A DNA stretch of 64,000 bases, taken from CAVXHQ01 sp963789535. Lineage in GTDB: Bacteria; Pseudomonadota; Alphaproteobacteria; Rhodobacterales; Rhodobacteraceae. This document shows positions 44,009-53,794 of this stretch, one piece after another. The position numbers and the translations under genes were made by a program. The stretch lies in NCBI GenBank assembly GCA_963789535.1, contig CAWBKU010000005.1, positions 1,426,001-1,490,000 of the forward strand, given 5' to 3'. Below the pieces are notes generated by a model. The model made no database searches and had not been told where the DNA came from. It was given only the letters and a program-made list of their open reading frames with translations. How positions within the stretch are numbered: position 1 is the first letter of the stretch; every line of letters begins with the position of its first letter.

Positions 44009-44614
44009 TCATCCGCCCGGGCGGCGGATCGAAAAGACCTCTGAGACGCGGGTGTAATCCGTGTATCCGAGCCGGGCGAGCGGCTGATAGCGGGTGAGAT
44101 CGAGCATCCCGTCCGCCATGCAGTCGTCGCGCAGGTGCACGCCCGTCACCTCGCCGATCACCATGAAGTTCGACTGCCCTCGCAGCACGACGATCTGGCT
44201 CAGGCGACATTCGAGGGCGGCGGGGGCCCCGGCGACGCGGGCGCAGGGGATCGAGCGGCACTCTTCCTTGGTCAGGCCGGCGCGGGCGAATTCGTCGTCG
44301 CCGCGCGGCCAGGGCCCCGAGGTCTCGTTCATCGCCGCGCGCATGTCGTAGGCCACGATATTGACGCAGAAGGCGCCGGTTTCGCGGATGTTGGCGACCG
44401 AATCCTTGGTGTCGCCGCGGTCCGGCTTGGCACTCGTCGAGGCGAACATGACCTGTGGCGGCGTATAGGCCACGGCGTTGAAGAAGGAATAGGGCGCGAG
44501 GTTGTCGGCGCCGTCGGCGCCGCGGGACGATATCCAGCCGATCGGGCGGGGGGCCACGATGGCGCTGAACGGGTTGTGCGGCAGGCCGTGGCCATCCTCG
44601 GGGCGGTAGAACAT
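44009..44614 (-). CDS. flavin reductase-like FMN-binding protein
   Basis: A 201-residue protein of the flavin-reductase-like split-barrel family. It shows IVAPRPIGWISSRG (about 19-32), NLAPYSFFNAVAYTPPQVMF and ETGAFCVNIV, where FMN binds. Members reduce flavin for partner monooxygenases or act alone; no partner oxygenase is nearby. The start ATG 44614 begins the typical MFYRPEDGHGLPHNPF. It is divergent from the GNAT gene at 44710. Confidence 0.87.
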   Translation of the reverse strand: MFYRPEDGHGLPHNPFSAIVAPRPIGWISSRGADGADNLAPYSFFNAVAYTPPQVMFASTSAKPDRGDTKDSVANIRETGAFCVNIVAYDMRAAMNETSGPWPRGDDEFARAGLTKEECRSIPCARVAGAPAALECRLSQIVVLRGQSNFMVIGEVTGVHLRDDCMADGMLDLTRYQPLARLGYTDYTRVSEVFSIRRPGG

Positions 44615-44709
44615 GGCGTCTCCTCGGGCGTTCTTGTCAACGCGCAGGGGTAGCGGCATGGTGCGCAGGGCGCCAGCCCCGGTAACGGGGGCGGCGCGGG
44701 AGGCATGCG

Positions 44710-45213
44710 GTGGATCAGGACACCTCTATCGAGACCCCCGACGACTGGTGGGAGGTCGAGGCACTCTATGACCTGTGTTTCGCGCCGGGGCGCGAGTTGC
44801 TGTCGTCCTATCGGCTGCGCGACGGCGTGGCGCCGATCCGCGAAATGTGCCTGCTGGTGCGGGACGGGGACGGGGTGCTGGGCGGCGTCTGCCGGTCGTG
44901 GCCGGTGCGGATCGGACCGGCGCGGGCGATCCTGTTCGGCCCCGTCGCGGTGCACCCGACGCGGCAGGGCGAGGGTTTGGGTGCCTGGCTCATCTGGCGC
45001 AGCATCGACATCGCGCGCGCGGCGGGCTGGGGGCGGATGATGCTCGTGGGCGACGCGCCCTATTACGGGCGGTTCGGCTTTGCCAGACTGCCGCATGTCG
45101 TGATGCCGCCGCCGACGAACCCCGACAGGGTGCTGGGGATCGCGCTGCGGGCGGATGCGTGGAAGGGGATCAAGGGGCACGTCCGCAAGGCAAAGGACGG
45201 TGCAGCACATTGA
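44710..45213 (+). CDS. GNAT N-acetyltransferase (YhbS-like)
   Basis: A 167-residue GNAT-fold protein starting at GTG 44710. The acetyl-CoA loop is VHPTRQGEGLGAWLI (about 81-95), followed by GWGRMMLVGDAPYYGRFGF, which is characteristic of the YhbS subgroup. The substrate is unknown. Confidence 0.85.
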   Translation: MDQDTSIETPDDWWEVEALYDLCFAPGRELLSSYRLRDGVAPIREMCLLVRDGDGVLGGVCRSWPVRIGPARAILFGPVAVHPTRQGEGLGAWLIWRSIDIARAAGWGRMMLVGDAPYYGRFGFARLPHVVMPPPTNPDRVLGIALRADAWKGIKGHVRKAKDGAAH

Positions 45214-45262
45214 ATTTGCCGCCCCGAGTCTACATTTCGACGAAGAACGTGCGGAGTTGCCG

Positions 45263-46087
45263 ATGCCCGATCCAGAGATGAAGACCGTGAACCCCGACCC
45301 CGACGCCGGGATGGCCCCCTTCGATGCCGAGGCCGCCGCCGCGGTGCGCGCGATCGCGCTGCGGCAGCGGCGGGCGGGTGGTCTGCTGATGAAGGCGGTC
45401 TCGCTGGCGGGCGGGCAGGTCGAGGACGGCATGAAGATGCTGCCCAAGGGGGCGCGCGCGCAGATCGAGAAATCGGCGCGCGCGGCGCTCGAGCGCAGTT
45501 ATGCGCTGGCCGCCCGGTCGCGCGGGCCGGGGATGTTGCCGCAGATCGCGGCGCGGCTGGCGACGGACCGGGCGCACCGGGTGGTCGCGACGATCTCGGG
45601 TGCGCTCGGCGGTCTGGGCGGGTTGCCCACGGCGCTCGCCGAACTGCCTGTGGCGACGACGCTGATCTTTCGCGCGGTGCAGGGCGTGGCGGAGAGCTAC
45701 GGCGAGGATCTGGCGACCGAGGCGGCGCGCCTCGAATGTCTGCGGGTGTTCGGTGCGGGCGGGCCGGGGACACAGGACGACGGGATCGACACCACGTTCA
45801 TCGGCGCCCGGCTGAGTCTGTCGGGCACCGCGCTGAACGGTCTCATCAAGACGGTGGCGCCGCGGTTTGCCGCCGTTCTGGGGCAGAAACTGGCGTCACA
45901 GGCGATCCCGGTCCTCGGCGCCGCCGCCGGGGCCGGCACGAACTATGCCTTCGTCGGCTATTATATCGAGATGGCGCATGTCCATTTCGGCCTGCGCGCG
46001 CTGGCGCGGACGCATGGCGAGGGGCCGGTGCTCGAGCATTTCCATGCCGTATTGGCCGAGGGGCAGCGGCCGGTCAAACGCGCCTAA
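45263..46087 (+). CDS. EcsC family protein
   Basis: A 274-residue protein with hydrophobic glycine-rich segments (SGALGGLGGLPTALAELPVA and QAIPVLGAAAGAGTNYAFVG), which characterise the EcsC family. Function is unknown; the family is named after a gene in the Bacillus subtilis ecs operon. ATG 45263 has GGAG six bases upstream. The preceding acetyltransferase ends 49 bases away, so they may share a transcript. The 3' end overlaps the convergent ptsP by four bases. Confidence 0.82.
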   Translation: MPDPEMKTVNPDPDAGMAPFDAEAAAAVRAIALRQRRAGGLLMKAVSLAGGQVEDGMKMLPKGARAQIEKSARAALERSYALAARSRGPGMLPQIAARLATDRAHRVVATISGALGGLGGLPTALAELPVATTLIFRAVQGVAESYGEDLATEAARLECLRVFGAGGPGTQDDGIDTTFIGARLSLSGTALNGLIKTVAPRFAAVLGQKLASQAIPVLGAAAGAGTNYAFVGYYIEMAHVHFGLRALARTHGEGPVLEHFHAVLAEGQRPVKRA

Positions 46088-48321
46088 CGCTGCGTCGCCA
46101 GCCAGTCGGTAATCGCGCCCCGGACCGAAGACGCCCCTGCATCGCGCGCCGCGTCGATCACCGCCCGCGCCTCGGTCAGATCGACCCGGCGCAACAGGTG
46201 CTTGACCGGGCCGATCGACGCCGGCCGCATCGACAGCATCCGGAACCCCAGCGCGGCCAGCACCAGCGCCTCGATCGGACGGCCCGCATCCTCGCCGCAG
46301 AAACTGAGCGGGACATCGGCGGCCGCACAGCGCGCGACGATCTGGTCGAGCAGCGCGAGATAGCTGGGGTCGAGGGTGTCGTAGCGCCGCCGCACCCGCT
46401 CGTTCTCGCGGTCGGCGGCGAAGAAGAACATCTTGAGGTCGTTGCCGCCCACCGAGATGAAATCGACCTCGCGCCAGAACGCATCGGGCGCGAAGGCGAG
46501 ACTCGGGGTTTCGAGCATGGCGCCGACCTTCACGTCCGAGGGCACCGGATGGCCGAGGATGCGCTCCCGCGCGAGGGCCTTGTCGAATTCGGCGCGCGCG
46601 GCGCGGAACTCGCCCGCTTCGGCGACGAAGGGAAACATCACCGACAGCGCGCGTCCCTCGGCCCCCCGGATCAGCGCCTGCAACTGCATCCGCAGCACGC
46701 CGGTCTTGTCGAGGCCGACCCGGATCGCGCGCCAGCCCATCGCCGGGTTCGGCTCGTCGTTCGGCTTCATGTAGGACAGCACCTTGTCCGAGCCGATGTC
46801 GAGGGTGCGGAACTGCACCCGTCTGGCGCCCGCGCTGTCCATCACCTTCTTGTAGAGCTGCGAGAGTTCGCCCCGCTGCGGCATCTTGTTGCGCACCAAG
46901 AACTGCAACTCGGTGCGGAACAGGCCCACCCCCTCGGCGCCCGATCCGACGAGGGACGGCAGGTCCGCCATGAGCCCTGCGTTCATGTGCAGACCGATCA
47001 CCGTGCCGCATTTCGCCTCTGCGGGCAGGTCGCGGATCGAGGCATAGCGTTCGAGGGCGCGGGCCTGCATCGCGATCTTGTCGCGAAAGGCGTTGTGGAC
47101 CGTTTCGTCGGGGCGCAGATGGACGATGCCCTGATCGCCGTCGACGAGGATCTCGTTGCCGTTCAGCGCCTCGGTCAGCACGCCCTTGGCACGGATCACC
47201 AGCGGGATCGCCCAGGCGCGGGCGACGATCGCCGCATGGCTGCCGACCGAGCCCTCCTCGAGGACGATGCCCTTCAGCGCCTTGCCGTATTCGAGGAGTT
47301 CGCCCGGCCCGATCGTCTTGGCGACCAGCACCGGGTTCTCGGGCAGTTCCGAGGTGGTGTTGCCCTGACCGGTCAGGATGCGCAAAAGGCGGTTGGACAG
47401 GTCGTCGAGGTCGTTCAGCCGCTCGATCATATAGGCGTCGCCCGCCTTCGACAGCCGGGTCCGCGCGAGGCCCTGTTCCTTCTCGACCGCGGCTTCGGCG
47501 GTCAGGCCGGTGTCCACGTCCGCCTCCATCCGCCGCAGCCAGCTCCGCGAATGGGCGAACATCCGGTAGGCCTCGAGGACCTCTGCCTGATCGCCGAACG
47601 CGCCCTGATCGTCGAGCATCCGGTCGACGCTGGCGCGCAGCACCTCGATGCCGTCGCGCAGACGGATCATCTCGGCCTCGGGGTCGTCCGAGATCGGCTT
47701 GGTCACGACCACGCGCGGCTCGTGCAGGAACACCCGGCCCGAGACGGCGCCCTCCTGCCCCGAAATACCCCGGAACAGCGCCGGTCGCTGGTGCAGCGCC
47801 GACAGCGCCGCCCCCTCGCCGATGAAGGCACCGAGTTCGGTCATCTCGGCGAGCACCATCGCCACCACCTCGAGGGCGTAGACCTCGTCGGCGGTATATT
47901 CGCGCGCGTCCTTGCTCTGGACGACGAGGACGCCGAGCGCATCGCCCAGCCGCTGGATCGGCACGCCGCAGAACGACGAGAACCGCTCTTCGCCGGTCTC
48001 GGGCATGAACCGGAAGCCGCGCGTCCTGGGCGCATCGGCGGCATTGATGACCCGCCGCTCGCGCGCCGTCCGCCCGACGAGGCCCTCGCCGAGCCGCAAC
48101 CGGGTCTGGTGCACCGCCTCGGCCTGCAACCCCTCCGTCGCGCAGAGCTCCAGCGTTTCGGCGTCGCGGAACAGATAGATCGAGCACACCTCGGTCTGCA
48201 TCGAGGACGCGATGATCTCGACGATCCGGTCGAGCCGCGCCTGCCCCGCGCTGTCCTGCGCGAGGGCGGCCTGAAGGCGGCCAAGGAGCTTGCGGCTCTC
48301 GGTCTCTTTGCGTTCGGGCAT
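46084..48321 (-). CDS. ptsP: nitrogen-PTS enzyme I (PtsP) with GAF domain
   Basis: A 745-residue phosphoenolpyruvate-protein phosphotransferase. An N-terminal GAF domain (about 30-160) precedes the EI domains. The phosphorylated histidine is H362 in GSVGSHAAIVARAW, and the C-terminal PEP-binding barrel has GLFRTELQFL, GGNDLKMFFFAADR and SFCGEDAGRP. It starts the Ntr phosphorelay that reports nitrogen and carbon status. ATG 48321 follows a G-rich ribosome binding site; an earlier in-frame TTG is unlikely. Located after lysC on the same strand. Confidence 0.95.
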   Translation of the reverse strand: MPERKETESRKLLGRLQAALAQDSAGQARLDRIVEIIASSMQTEVCSIYLFRDAETLELCATEGLQAEAVHQTRLRLGEGLVGRTARERRVINAADAPRTRGFRFMPETGEERFSSFCGVPIQRLGDALGVLVVQSKDAREYTADEVYALEVVAMVLAEMTELGAFIGEGAALSALHQRPALFRGISGQEGAVSGRVFLHEPRVVVTKPISDDPEAEMIRLRDGIEVLRASVDRMLDDQGAFGDQAEVLEAYRMFAHSRSWLRRMEADVDTGLTAEAAVEKEQGLARTRLSKAGDAYMIERLNDLDDLSNRLLRILTGQGNTTSELPENPVLVAKTIGPGELLEYGKALKGIVLEEGSVGSHAAIVARAWAIPLVIRAKGVLTEALNGNEILVDGDQGIVHLRPDETVHNAFRDKIAMQARALERYASIRDLPAEAKCGTVIGLHMNAGLMADLPSLVGSGAEGVGLFRTELQFLVRNKMPQRGELSQLYKKVMDSAGARRVQFRTLDIGSDKVLSYMKPNDEPNPAMGWRAIRVGLDKTGVLRMQLQALIRGAEGRALSVMFPFVAEAGEFRAARAEFDKALARERILGHPVPSDVKVGAMLETPSLAFAPDAFWREVDFISVGGNDLKMFFFAADRENERVRRRYDTLDPSYLALLDQIVARCAAADVPLSFCGEDAGRPIEALVLAALGFRMLSMRPASIGPVKHLLRRVDLTEARAVIDAARDAGASSVRGAITDWLATQR

Positions 48322-48566
48322 GCAGCCCCCCAAATCCGGGCCCAGATCCCGGTCAGTTGCACCCTATAGGGGAGTTTGGCGCGGATGGGGAGGATCGATT
48401 GCACGAAGCCGGCGGTGACTATTGCCCCGGCGGCGGCGGCACGGCGTCGCGCGGAGCGTCGACGTCGATCCCCCGGGGTGCCGCCGCCGCGTCGGCCACC
48501 GGCGGGGGGGTCAGGTCGCGCGGGTCGCCCGGTGCCCGGCCGCCGACCCCGGCGTGCCCGCCGTCC

Positions 48567-49805
48567 TCAGGCAACCCTGTCAAGCTGAAACGTATCGTGC
48601 AGCGCCTGCACCGCCAGTTCCATGTACTTGCGGTCGATCAACACGCTGATCTTGATCTCGGAGGTGGTGATGACCTTGATGTTGATGCCCTCGTCGCGCA
48701 GCGCCTCGAACATCTGCGCCGCGACGCCCGCATGGCTGCGCATGCCGATGCCGACGACGCTGACCTTGGCGACGTCGCGGTCCGCGACGAGGTCGTGATA
48801 GGAGATGCTGCCCGCCGCCTGCGCCGCCTCCATCGCCTTTTGCGCCCGCAGCACCTGATCGACGGGGCACGAGAACGTCATGTCCGTGCGCCCGTCCTCC
48901 GAGATGTTCTGCACGATCATGTCGACGTTCACCCCCGCCTTAGACAGCGGGCCGAAGATGGCGGCGGCGATGCCCGGTTTGTCGGCCACCGAAATGAGCG
49001 TCATCTTCGCCTCGTCGCGGGAATAGGCGACGCCGGCCACCACATTGCTTTCCATGATCTCATCCTCATCGCAGACCAGCGTTCCGGCATGGTCGGACAT
49101 TTCCCCGAAAGACGACAGCACCCGCAGCGGCACCTTGTAGCGCATCGCCAGTTCCACGGACCGGGTTTGCAACACCTTGGCGCCGAGCGAGGCAAGCTCC
49201 AGCATCTCCTCGAAGGCGATCCGGTCGAGCCGCCGCGCCTTGTCGCAGATCCGCGGATCGGTCGTGTAGACGCCGTCCACGTCGGTATAGATGTCGCAGC
49301 GCACGGCGCCAAACGCGGCGGCAAAGGCGACGGCGGTGGTGTCCGAGCCGCCACGGCCCAGCGTGGTGATGCGGCCCTCGGGCGACACCCCCTGAAAGCC
49401 CGCGACGACGGCGACGCGCATCCCTTCGGCGAATTTCGCGAGGATGTTGGCGGGCGGGATGTCCTCGATCCGGGCGCTGGAATGGGCGTTCGTCGTCCGC
49501 ACCGGCACCTGCCACCCTTGCCAGGACCGCGCCGGGATATCCATCTCCTGCAACCGCAGCGCCATCAGGCCCGCCGTCACGTTCTCGCCGCTCGACACCA
49601 CCGCGTCGTATTCGCGCGCGTCATACAGGGGCGCCGTCTCGTTGACCCAGCCGACCAGCTCGTTGGTCTTGCCCGACATCGCCGACACGACGACGATCAC
49701 GTCGTGACCGTTGGCGACCTCGACGGCCACCCGCTTGGACGCGCGGGCGATCCGGTCGAGGGTGGCGACCGAGGTGCCGCCGAATTTCATCACGAGAACG
49801 GACAT
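48567..49805 (-). CDS. lysC: aspartokinase
   Basis: A 412-residue kinase for the first step to lysine, threonine and methionine. It opens with VMKFGGTSVA (5-14), then GRGGSDTTAVA (about 202-212) and TDVDGVYTTDPR. Two ACT domains follow (about 265-400) and would bind the feedback amino acids. The stretch of 245 bases between its stop and ptsP contains only a Pro/Ala-rich frame without a start. Confidence 0.96.
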   Translation of the reverse strand: MSVLVMKFGGTSVATLDRIARASKRVAVEVANGHDVIVVVSAMSGKTNELVGWVNETAPLYDAREYDAVVSSGENVTAGLMALRLQEMDIPARSWQGWQVPVRTTNAHSSARIEDIPPANILAKFAEGMRVAVVAGFQGVSPEGRITTLGRGGSDTTAVAFAAAFGAVRCDIYTDVDGVYTTDPRICDKARRLDRIAFEEMLELASLGAKVLQTRSVELAMRYKVPLRVLSSFGEMSDHAGTLVCDEDEIMESNVVAGVAYSRDEAKMTLISVADKPGIAAAIFGPLSKAGVNVDMIVQNISEDGRTDMTFSCPVDQVLRAQKAMEAAQAAGSISYHDLVADRDVAKVSVVGIGMRSHAGVAAQMFEALRDEGINIKVITTSEIKISVLIDRKYMELAVQALHDTFQLDRVA

Positions 49806-49935
49806 GGGATTGCCTGAGTGCGCTGCCCGCGCGTCTTAGCCGGACCGGGAGGGAAGGGCAATCGGTGGACGCTTGAGCGGGACCGGGCCCTGCGCGATGA
49901 TATCGGTGAAAGTGGTCGCATCCGGAGGGCGTCGC

Positions 49936-50274
49936 ATGACCAAATATCTCATCTCGTTTCCGAGCGAGGCCATGCAGGTGAGCGAGGCGGACCTGCCAGC
50001 CGTGGGCGACGCGGCCCGCGCGGTGATCGTCGCGGCACAGGAGGCGGGTGTCTATGTGTTCGCAGGCGGCATCCACGAGGGGGTCGGGCCGGTGCTGGTT
50101 TCGGAGACCGGCGAGGTGTCGCCGGGCACCCATCCGGGAAGCAGGCTGAACGGCGGGTTCACGGTCCTCGAATTGCCGGGCCGCGCGGAGGCCGCGATCT
50201 GGGCGGGCAGGATCGCAAGGGCCTGCCGCTGCGCGCAGGAGGTGCGCGAGTTCATGTACGATCCGACAAGCTGA
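49936..50274 (+). CDS. YCII-related (DGPF-type) protein
   Basis: A 112-residue small protein of the YCII/dimeric alpha-beta barrel type, with TKYLISFPSEAM at the start, VFAGGIHEG (about 40-48) and GGFTVLELPGRAEA (about 72-85). Such proteins are often encoded with ECF sigma factors, but none is seen here. Biochemical role unknown. ATG 49936 has GGAGG upstream. Confidence 0.8.
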   Translation: MTKYLISFPSEAMQVSEADLPAVGDAARAVIVAAQEAGVYVFAGGIHEGVGPVLVSETGEVSPGTHPGSRLNGGFTVLELPGRAEAAIWAGRIARACRCAQEVREFMYDPTS

Positions 50275-50287
50275 GGCTGCGCCACCG

Positions 50288-50927
50288 TCACACCGGATGC
50301 GCCCGCCCGTCCCAGGTCTCGAAACACCCCGTCGTCGCCGCCGACAGCGCCTCGATCCGCTGCATCAGGCCGCGCGCCGAGGCCACCGCGTCGATCGCCG
50401 CCGAGGGGCCGCCCATGTCGGTCGTGACCCAGCCGGGGTGATAGATGCCGACCGCGATGCGGTCGCGCTTGAGATCCTCGGCGAGGTTCAGCCCGAGGTT
50501 CAGCGCCGCCGCCTTGGACGCGCGGTAGATATAGGCGCCGCCCGTGGCGCGCGCCGAGGAGCCCATCTGCGACGAGATGATCGCGATCTTTGCGCCTTCG
50601 CTGCGCCGCAGCGCGGGCAGCAGCGCCTGCACCGTCCCGAACACGCCCATGACGTTGACCGCCATCGTCTCGGCCCATTTGCGGGGCGAATAGCCCCGTT
50701 CGAGGGCGTCGTCGCGGTCGAGGTAGACGCCCGCGTTGCAGATCAGCACGTCGAGCGGCGCCTCGCCCAAGCCGCGCGGCCAGCGCGCGCAGCGATGCGG
50801 GGTCCGTCACGTCGAGCGACACGGGACCGCTGCGCGAGGTCGCCGTCACCTGCGCGCCGGTTGCCGCATATCCCTCGGCCAGCGCCTTGCCGATGCCGCG
50901 CGAGGCGCCGGTGATGAGGACGTGCAT
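50288..50927 (-). pseudogene. short-chain dehydrogenase/reductase, apparent single-base frameshift
   Basis: The N-terminal part has the cofactor motif VLITGASRGIGKALAEGYAA. After RALAARLG (about 50768) the frame shifts, and the rest (EAPLDVLICNAGVYLDRDD, the catalytic region SSQMGSSA then YIYRASKAA with Tyr and Lys, and the C-terminus) lies in the next frame. Removing one G from GGG restores a protein of about 212 residues. ATG 50927 is preceded by AGGAG. The substrate is unknown. Confidence 0.88.
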
Positions 50928-50950
50928 GGCGAAAACTCCTGTAGGATGGG

Positions 50951-51400
50951 TCAGTTGGCCTTGGCGCGCGGGCCGAAGGGCAGGGGGGCGACGGGCAGGC
51001 CCTCGTCGATCAGGGCGCGGGCCTCGGCGCCCGTGACCTCGCCCCAGACGGGCCGTTCGGGCACGCTGCCCGCGTCCATCGCGCGGACCTCGGCGGCGAA
51101 ATCCTTGCCCACATAGTCCGCCGTCTCCTCGACATGCTTGCGCAGCGCGGCGAGCGCGCGGACCGAGACCATGCTGCCGGGGTCTGTCTTGTCGGCGGCC
51201 TTCTCCGGCGCGGCCGCCACCACCACCGGCGCCCTGTCGGTCGAGACGCTCGGCGCCATCAGGGCCTTTTCCACCGACGCGGTGCCGCAGTCGATGCACG
51301 TCACCCGTCCGCCCGCGAGCAGCCCGTCGCAGGCCGCCCCCGAGGCGAACCAGCTTTCGAAGCGGTGGCCGTTGCGGCAGCGCAGGGTGAAGGAGATCAT
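50951..51400 (-). CDS. DUF1178 family protein (zinc-ribbon-like)
   Basis: A 149-residue protein with the family N-terminus (ISFTLRCRNGHRFESWF) and a Cys pair in CIDCG, then KALMAPSV. The Cys/His set (C8 with H12 and the CxxC) could hold zinc. The C-terminus has AALRKHVEETADYVG and the RALIDEGLPVAPLP block. Function unknown. It lies 23 bases upstream of the dehydrogenase gene on the same strand. Confidence 0.88.
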   Translation of the reverse strand: MISFTLRCRNGHRFESWFASGAACDGLLAGGRVTCIDCGTASVEKALMAPSVSTDRAPVVVAAAPEKAADKTDPGSMVSVRALAALRKHVEETADYVGKDFAAEVRAMDAGSVPERPVWGEVTGAEARALIDEGLPVAPLPFGPRAKAN

Positions 51401-51502
51401 CGTTCCACCCTATCCGCTTGGCACGGCAGGGCAATGGGATGCGCGCAATGGTCGCCATCCCGCACCGTGCAGAGGCGGGTGCGTCCACGCTATAGGGCGC
51501 CC

Positions 51503-52663
51503 ATGCGCGCGCCCCTGTTCATCGGCCACGAGATCTACCGCCATTCGAGCTATGGCGGCTGGCACCCGCTGCGGGTGCCGCGCGTCTCGACGGTCATGGA
51601 TCTGTCCCGCGCGATGGGCTGGCTGCCGGATGCGCAATATATCCGCAGCCCGCGCGCGAAGCCTGCCGCCATCGCCGCCTTTCACACGCCCGACTACATC
51701 GCCGCCCTCGCCGAGGCCGAGCGGACGCAGACCGTCTCCGACGCGGTGCGCGACCGCCATGCCCTCGGCACCGTGGCCAATCCGGTCTTCCCCGAGATGT
51801 TCCGCCGTCCCGCCACCTCGTCGGGCGGCGCCATCCTCGCGGGCGAGCTTTTGCGCGGGGGCGGCACCGTCTATGCGCCGGGCTGCGGGACGCATCACGC
51901 GATGCCCGACCGGGCGAACGGGTTTTGCTATTTCAACGATCCCGCACTCGCGATCCTGTCGCTGCGTCACCATGGCCCTGCCAGCGATCCGGTGCGGCGC
52001 ATCGCCTATGTCGACATCGACGCGCATCATGCCGACGGCGTCGAGCATGGCTTCGGCGCCGATCCCGACACGCTGATGATCTCGGTCCACGAGGAGAACC
52101 GCTGGCCGCGCACCGGCGCGCTGACCGACGAGGGGGCGGGGCAGGTGTTCAACCTGCCGGTGCCGCGCGGCCTGAACGACACCGAGATGGCGCATATCCG
52201 CGACACCCTGATCCTGCCCGCCGTCACCCGTTTCGCGCCCGATGCCGTGGTCCTGCAATGCGGCGCGGATGCCGTCCTCGAGGATCCGCAGTCGCGTCTT
52301 GCCCTGTCGAACAACGCCCACTGGGCGGTCGTCGCCGCCCTCGGGCCCCTCTCGCCGCGCTATCTCGTGCTGGGCGGCGGTGGCTACAATCCGTGGTCGG
52401 TGGGGCGTCTGTGGACCGGCGTCTGGGCCACGCTGAACGGCCACGACATCCCCGGCGTCCTGCCCGGACCGGCGCAGGACGTGCTCCGCGCGCTTGCCTG
52501 GGACCGGCGCGGGCGACCGCTGGCGCCGGAGCCGCACTGGCTCGACACGCTGCGCGATCCGCCCCGGCCCGGTCCTGTCCGCGACGACGTCCGCGTCCAC
52601 ACCGCCGCCCTCGCGGCCCGCCTCCGAGGCGCCCCGCGCGGGCGCGATTCCCGGTGGCCTTGA
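51503..52663 (+). CDS. histone deacetylase-family (AcuC/class I-like) amidohydrolase
   Basis: A 386-residue zinc-dependent deacetylase fold. Signatures: GTHHAMPDRANGFCYFND (129-146, the catalytic His pair), DIDAHHADGVEHGF (171-184, zinc ligands D171/D173 region and H175), QCGADAVLEDPQ and LGGGGYNPWS. In bacteria such enzymes remove acetyl groups from proteins (AcuC), polyamines or other small amides; the substrate is not resolved. ATG 51503 follows a spacer shared with DUF1178. Confidence 0.9.
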   Translation: MRAPLFIGHEIYRHSSYGGWHPLRVPRVSTVMDLSRAMGWLPDAQYIRSPRAKPAAIAAFHTPDYIAALAEAERTQTVSDAVRDRHALGTVANPVFPEMFRRPATSSGGAILAGELLRGGGTVYAPGCGTHHAMPDRANGFCYFNDPALAILSLRHHGPASDPVRRIAYVDIDAHHADGVEHGFGADPDTLMISVHEENRWPRTGALTDEGAGQVFNLPVPRGLNDTEMAHIRDTLILPAVTRFAPDAVVLQCGADAVLEDPQSRLALSNNAHWAVVAALGPLSPRYLVLGGGGYNPWSVGRLWTGVWATLNGHDIPGVLPGPAQDVLRALAWDRRGRPLAPEPHWLDTLRDPPRPGPVRDDVRVHTAALAARLRGAPRGRDSRWP

Positions 52664-52711
52664 TGCCTGCCTGACGCTAGAACCGGACCACGCCTAGGGG
52701 GCACCGACACG

Positions 52712-53794
52712 ATGACGAAGATCACGCCGCAGCCCGGCATCATGGACATTGCGCTCTACAAGGGCGGCGACAGCCATATCTCGGGCGTGGGCAACGTCCT
52801 GAAACTCTCGGCCAACGAGAATCCGCTGGGCACGTCGGATGCCGCCAAGGAGGCGTTCAGCCGCGCCGTCCACGACCTCCACCGCTATCCGTCCACCGAC
52901 CATGCAGGGCTGCGCGCCGCCATCGCCGAGGTCTGGGGCCTCGATCCGGCGCGCATCTTCTGCGGCGTCGGCTCGGGCGAGATCATCCACATGCTGTGCG
53001 AGGCCTATGCAGGCCCCGGCGACGAGGTGATCCACACCGAGCACGGTTTCGCGATGTTCCCGATCGCGGCGCAAAGCGCCGGTGCCACCCCCATCGAGGT
53101 GCCCGAGCGCGAGCGGGTGGTCGACGTCGACGCGATCCTTGCCGCCTGCGGGGGCCGCACGCGGCTGGTGTTCCTCGCCAACCCGAACAACCCGACGGGC
53201 ACGATGATCGGCGCGGCCGAGGTGGCGCGTCTGGCCGAGGGTCTGCCTGCGCGGGCGATGCTGGTCCTCGACGGCGCCTATGCCGAATACGTCGAGAACT
53301 ACGACGCAGGTGCCGCCCTCGTCGCGGCGCGAAGCAACGTCTTCATGACGCGCACGTTTTCCAAGATCTACGGCCTCGGCGGGCTGCGCATCGGCTGGGG
53401 CTATGGCCCGCAGGAGGTGATCGACGTGCTGAACCGGATCCGGGGTCCGTTCAACCTGTCGAGTGCCGCGCTCGCCGCAGCCGAGGCCGCCGTGCGCGAT
53501 ACCGCGTTCCGCGAGCGCTGCCGGATCGACAACGCCAAGCGGCGCGACTGGCTCGCCCATGCACTGGGCGAAATGGGTGTGCCGTCCGATACCTCCGAGG
53601 CGAACTTCATCCTCGCGCGGTTCGCGAGCGCCGAGGAAGCCGAGGCCTGCGACGCGCATCTGCGCGCCGAGGGGATCATCGTGCGCCGTGTCCTGGGTTA
53701 TAAACTGCCCGCCGCCCTGCGCATCACGATCGGCGACGAGAGCGCCTGCCGCCGCGTCGCCCATGCCATCGGCCAGTTCAAGGGGTTGCGCTGA
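52712..53794 (+). CDS. hisC: histidinol-phosphate aminotransferase
   Basis: A 360-residue fold-type I aminotransferase of histidine synthesis, in many bacteria also used for aromatic amino acids. Motifs: LSANENPLG (32-40), LANPNNPTG (155-163), LDGAYAEY (186-193), the PLP lysine K218 in TFSKIYGLGGLR, and Arg at about 226. Its stop overlaps the start of prephenate dehydrogenase, which supports a role in tyrosine synthesis too. Confidence 0.95.
   Translation: MTKITPQPGIMDIALYKGGDSHISGVGNVLKLSANENPLGTSDAAKEAFSRAVHDLHRYPSTDHAGLRAAIAEVWGLDPARIFCGVGSGEIIHMLCEAYAGPGDEVIHTEHGFAMFPIAAQSAGATPIEVPERERVVDVDAILAACGGRTRLVFLANPNNPTGTMIGAAEVARLAEGLPARAMLVLDGAYAEYVENYDAGAALVAARSNVFMTRTFSKIYGLGGLRIGWGYGPQEVIDVLNRIRGPFNLSSAALAAAEAAVRDTAFRERCRIDNAKRRDWLAHALGEMGVPSDTSEANFILARFASAEEAEACDAHLRAEGIIVRRVLGYKLPAALRITIGDESACRRVAHAIGQFKGLR

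Noticed and set aside
45736..48369. 877-residue plus-strand frame over ptsP
   Set aside because: Antisense to PtsP; no motif and skewed to Arg/His/Gln.
48400..48566. Pro/Ala-rich minus-strand frame between lysC and ptsP ending in PPPPGQ
   Set aside because: There is no start codon with a ribosome binding site outside lysC and no recognisable feature; probably non-coding GC-rich spacer.
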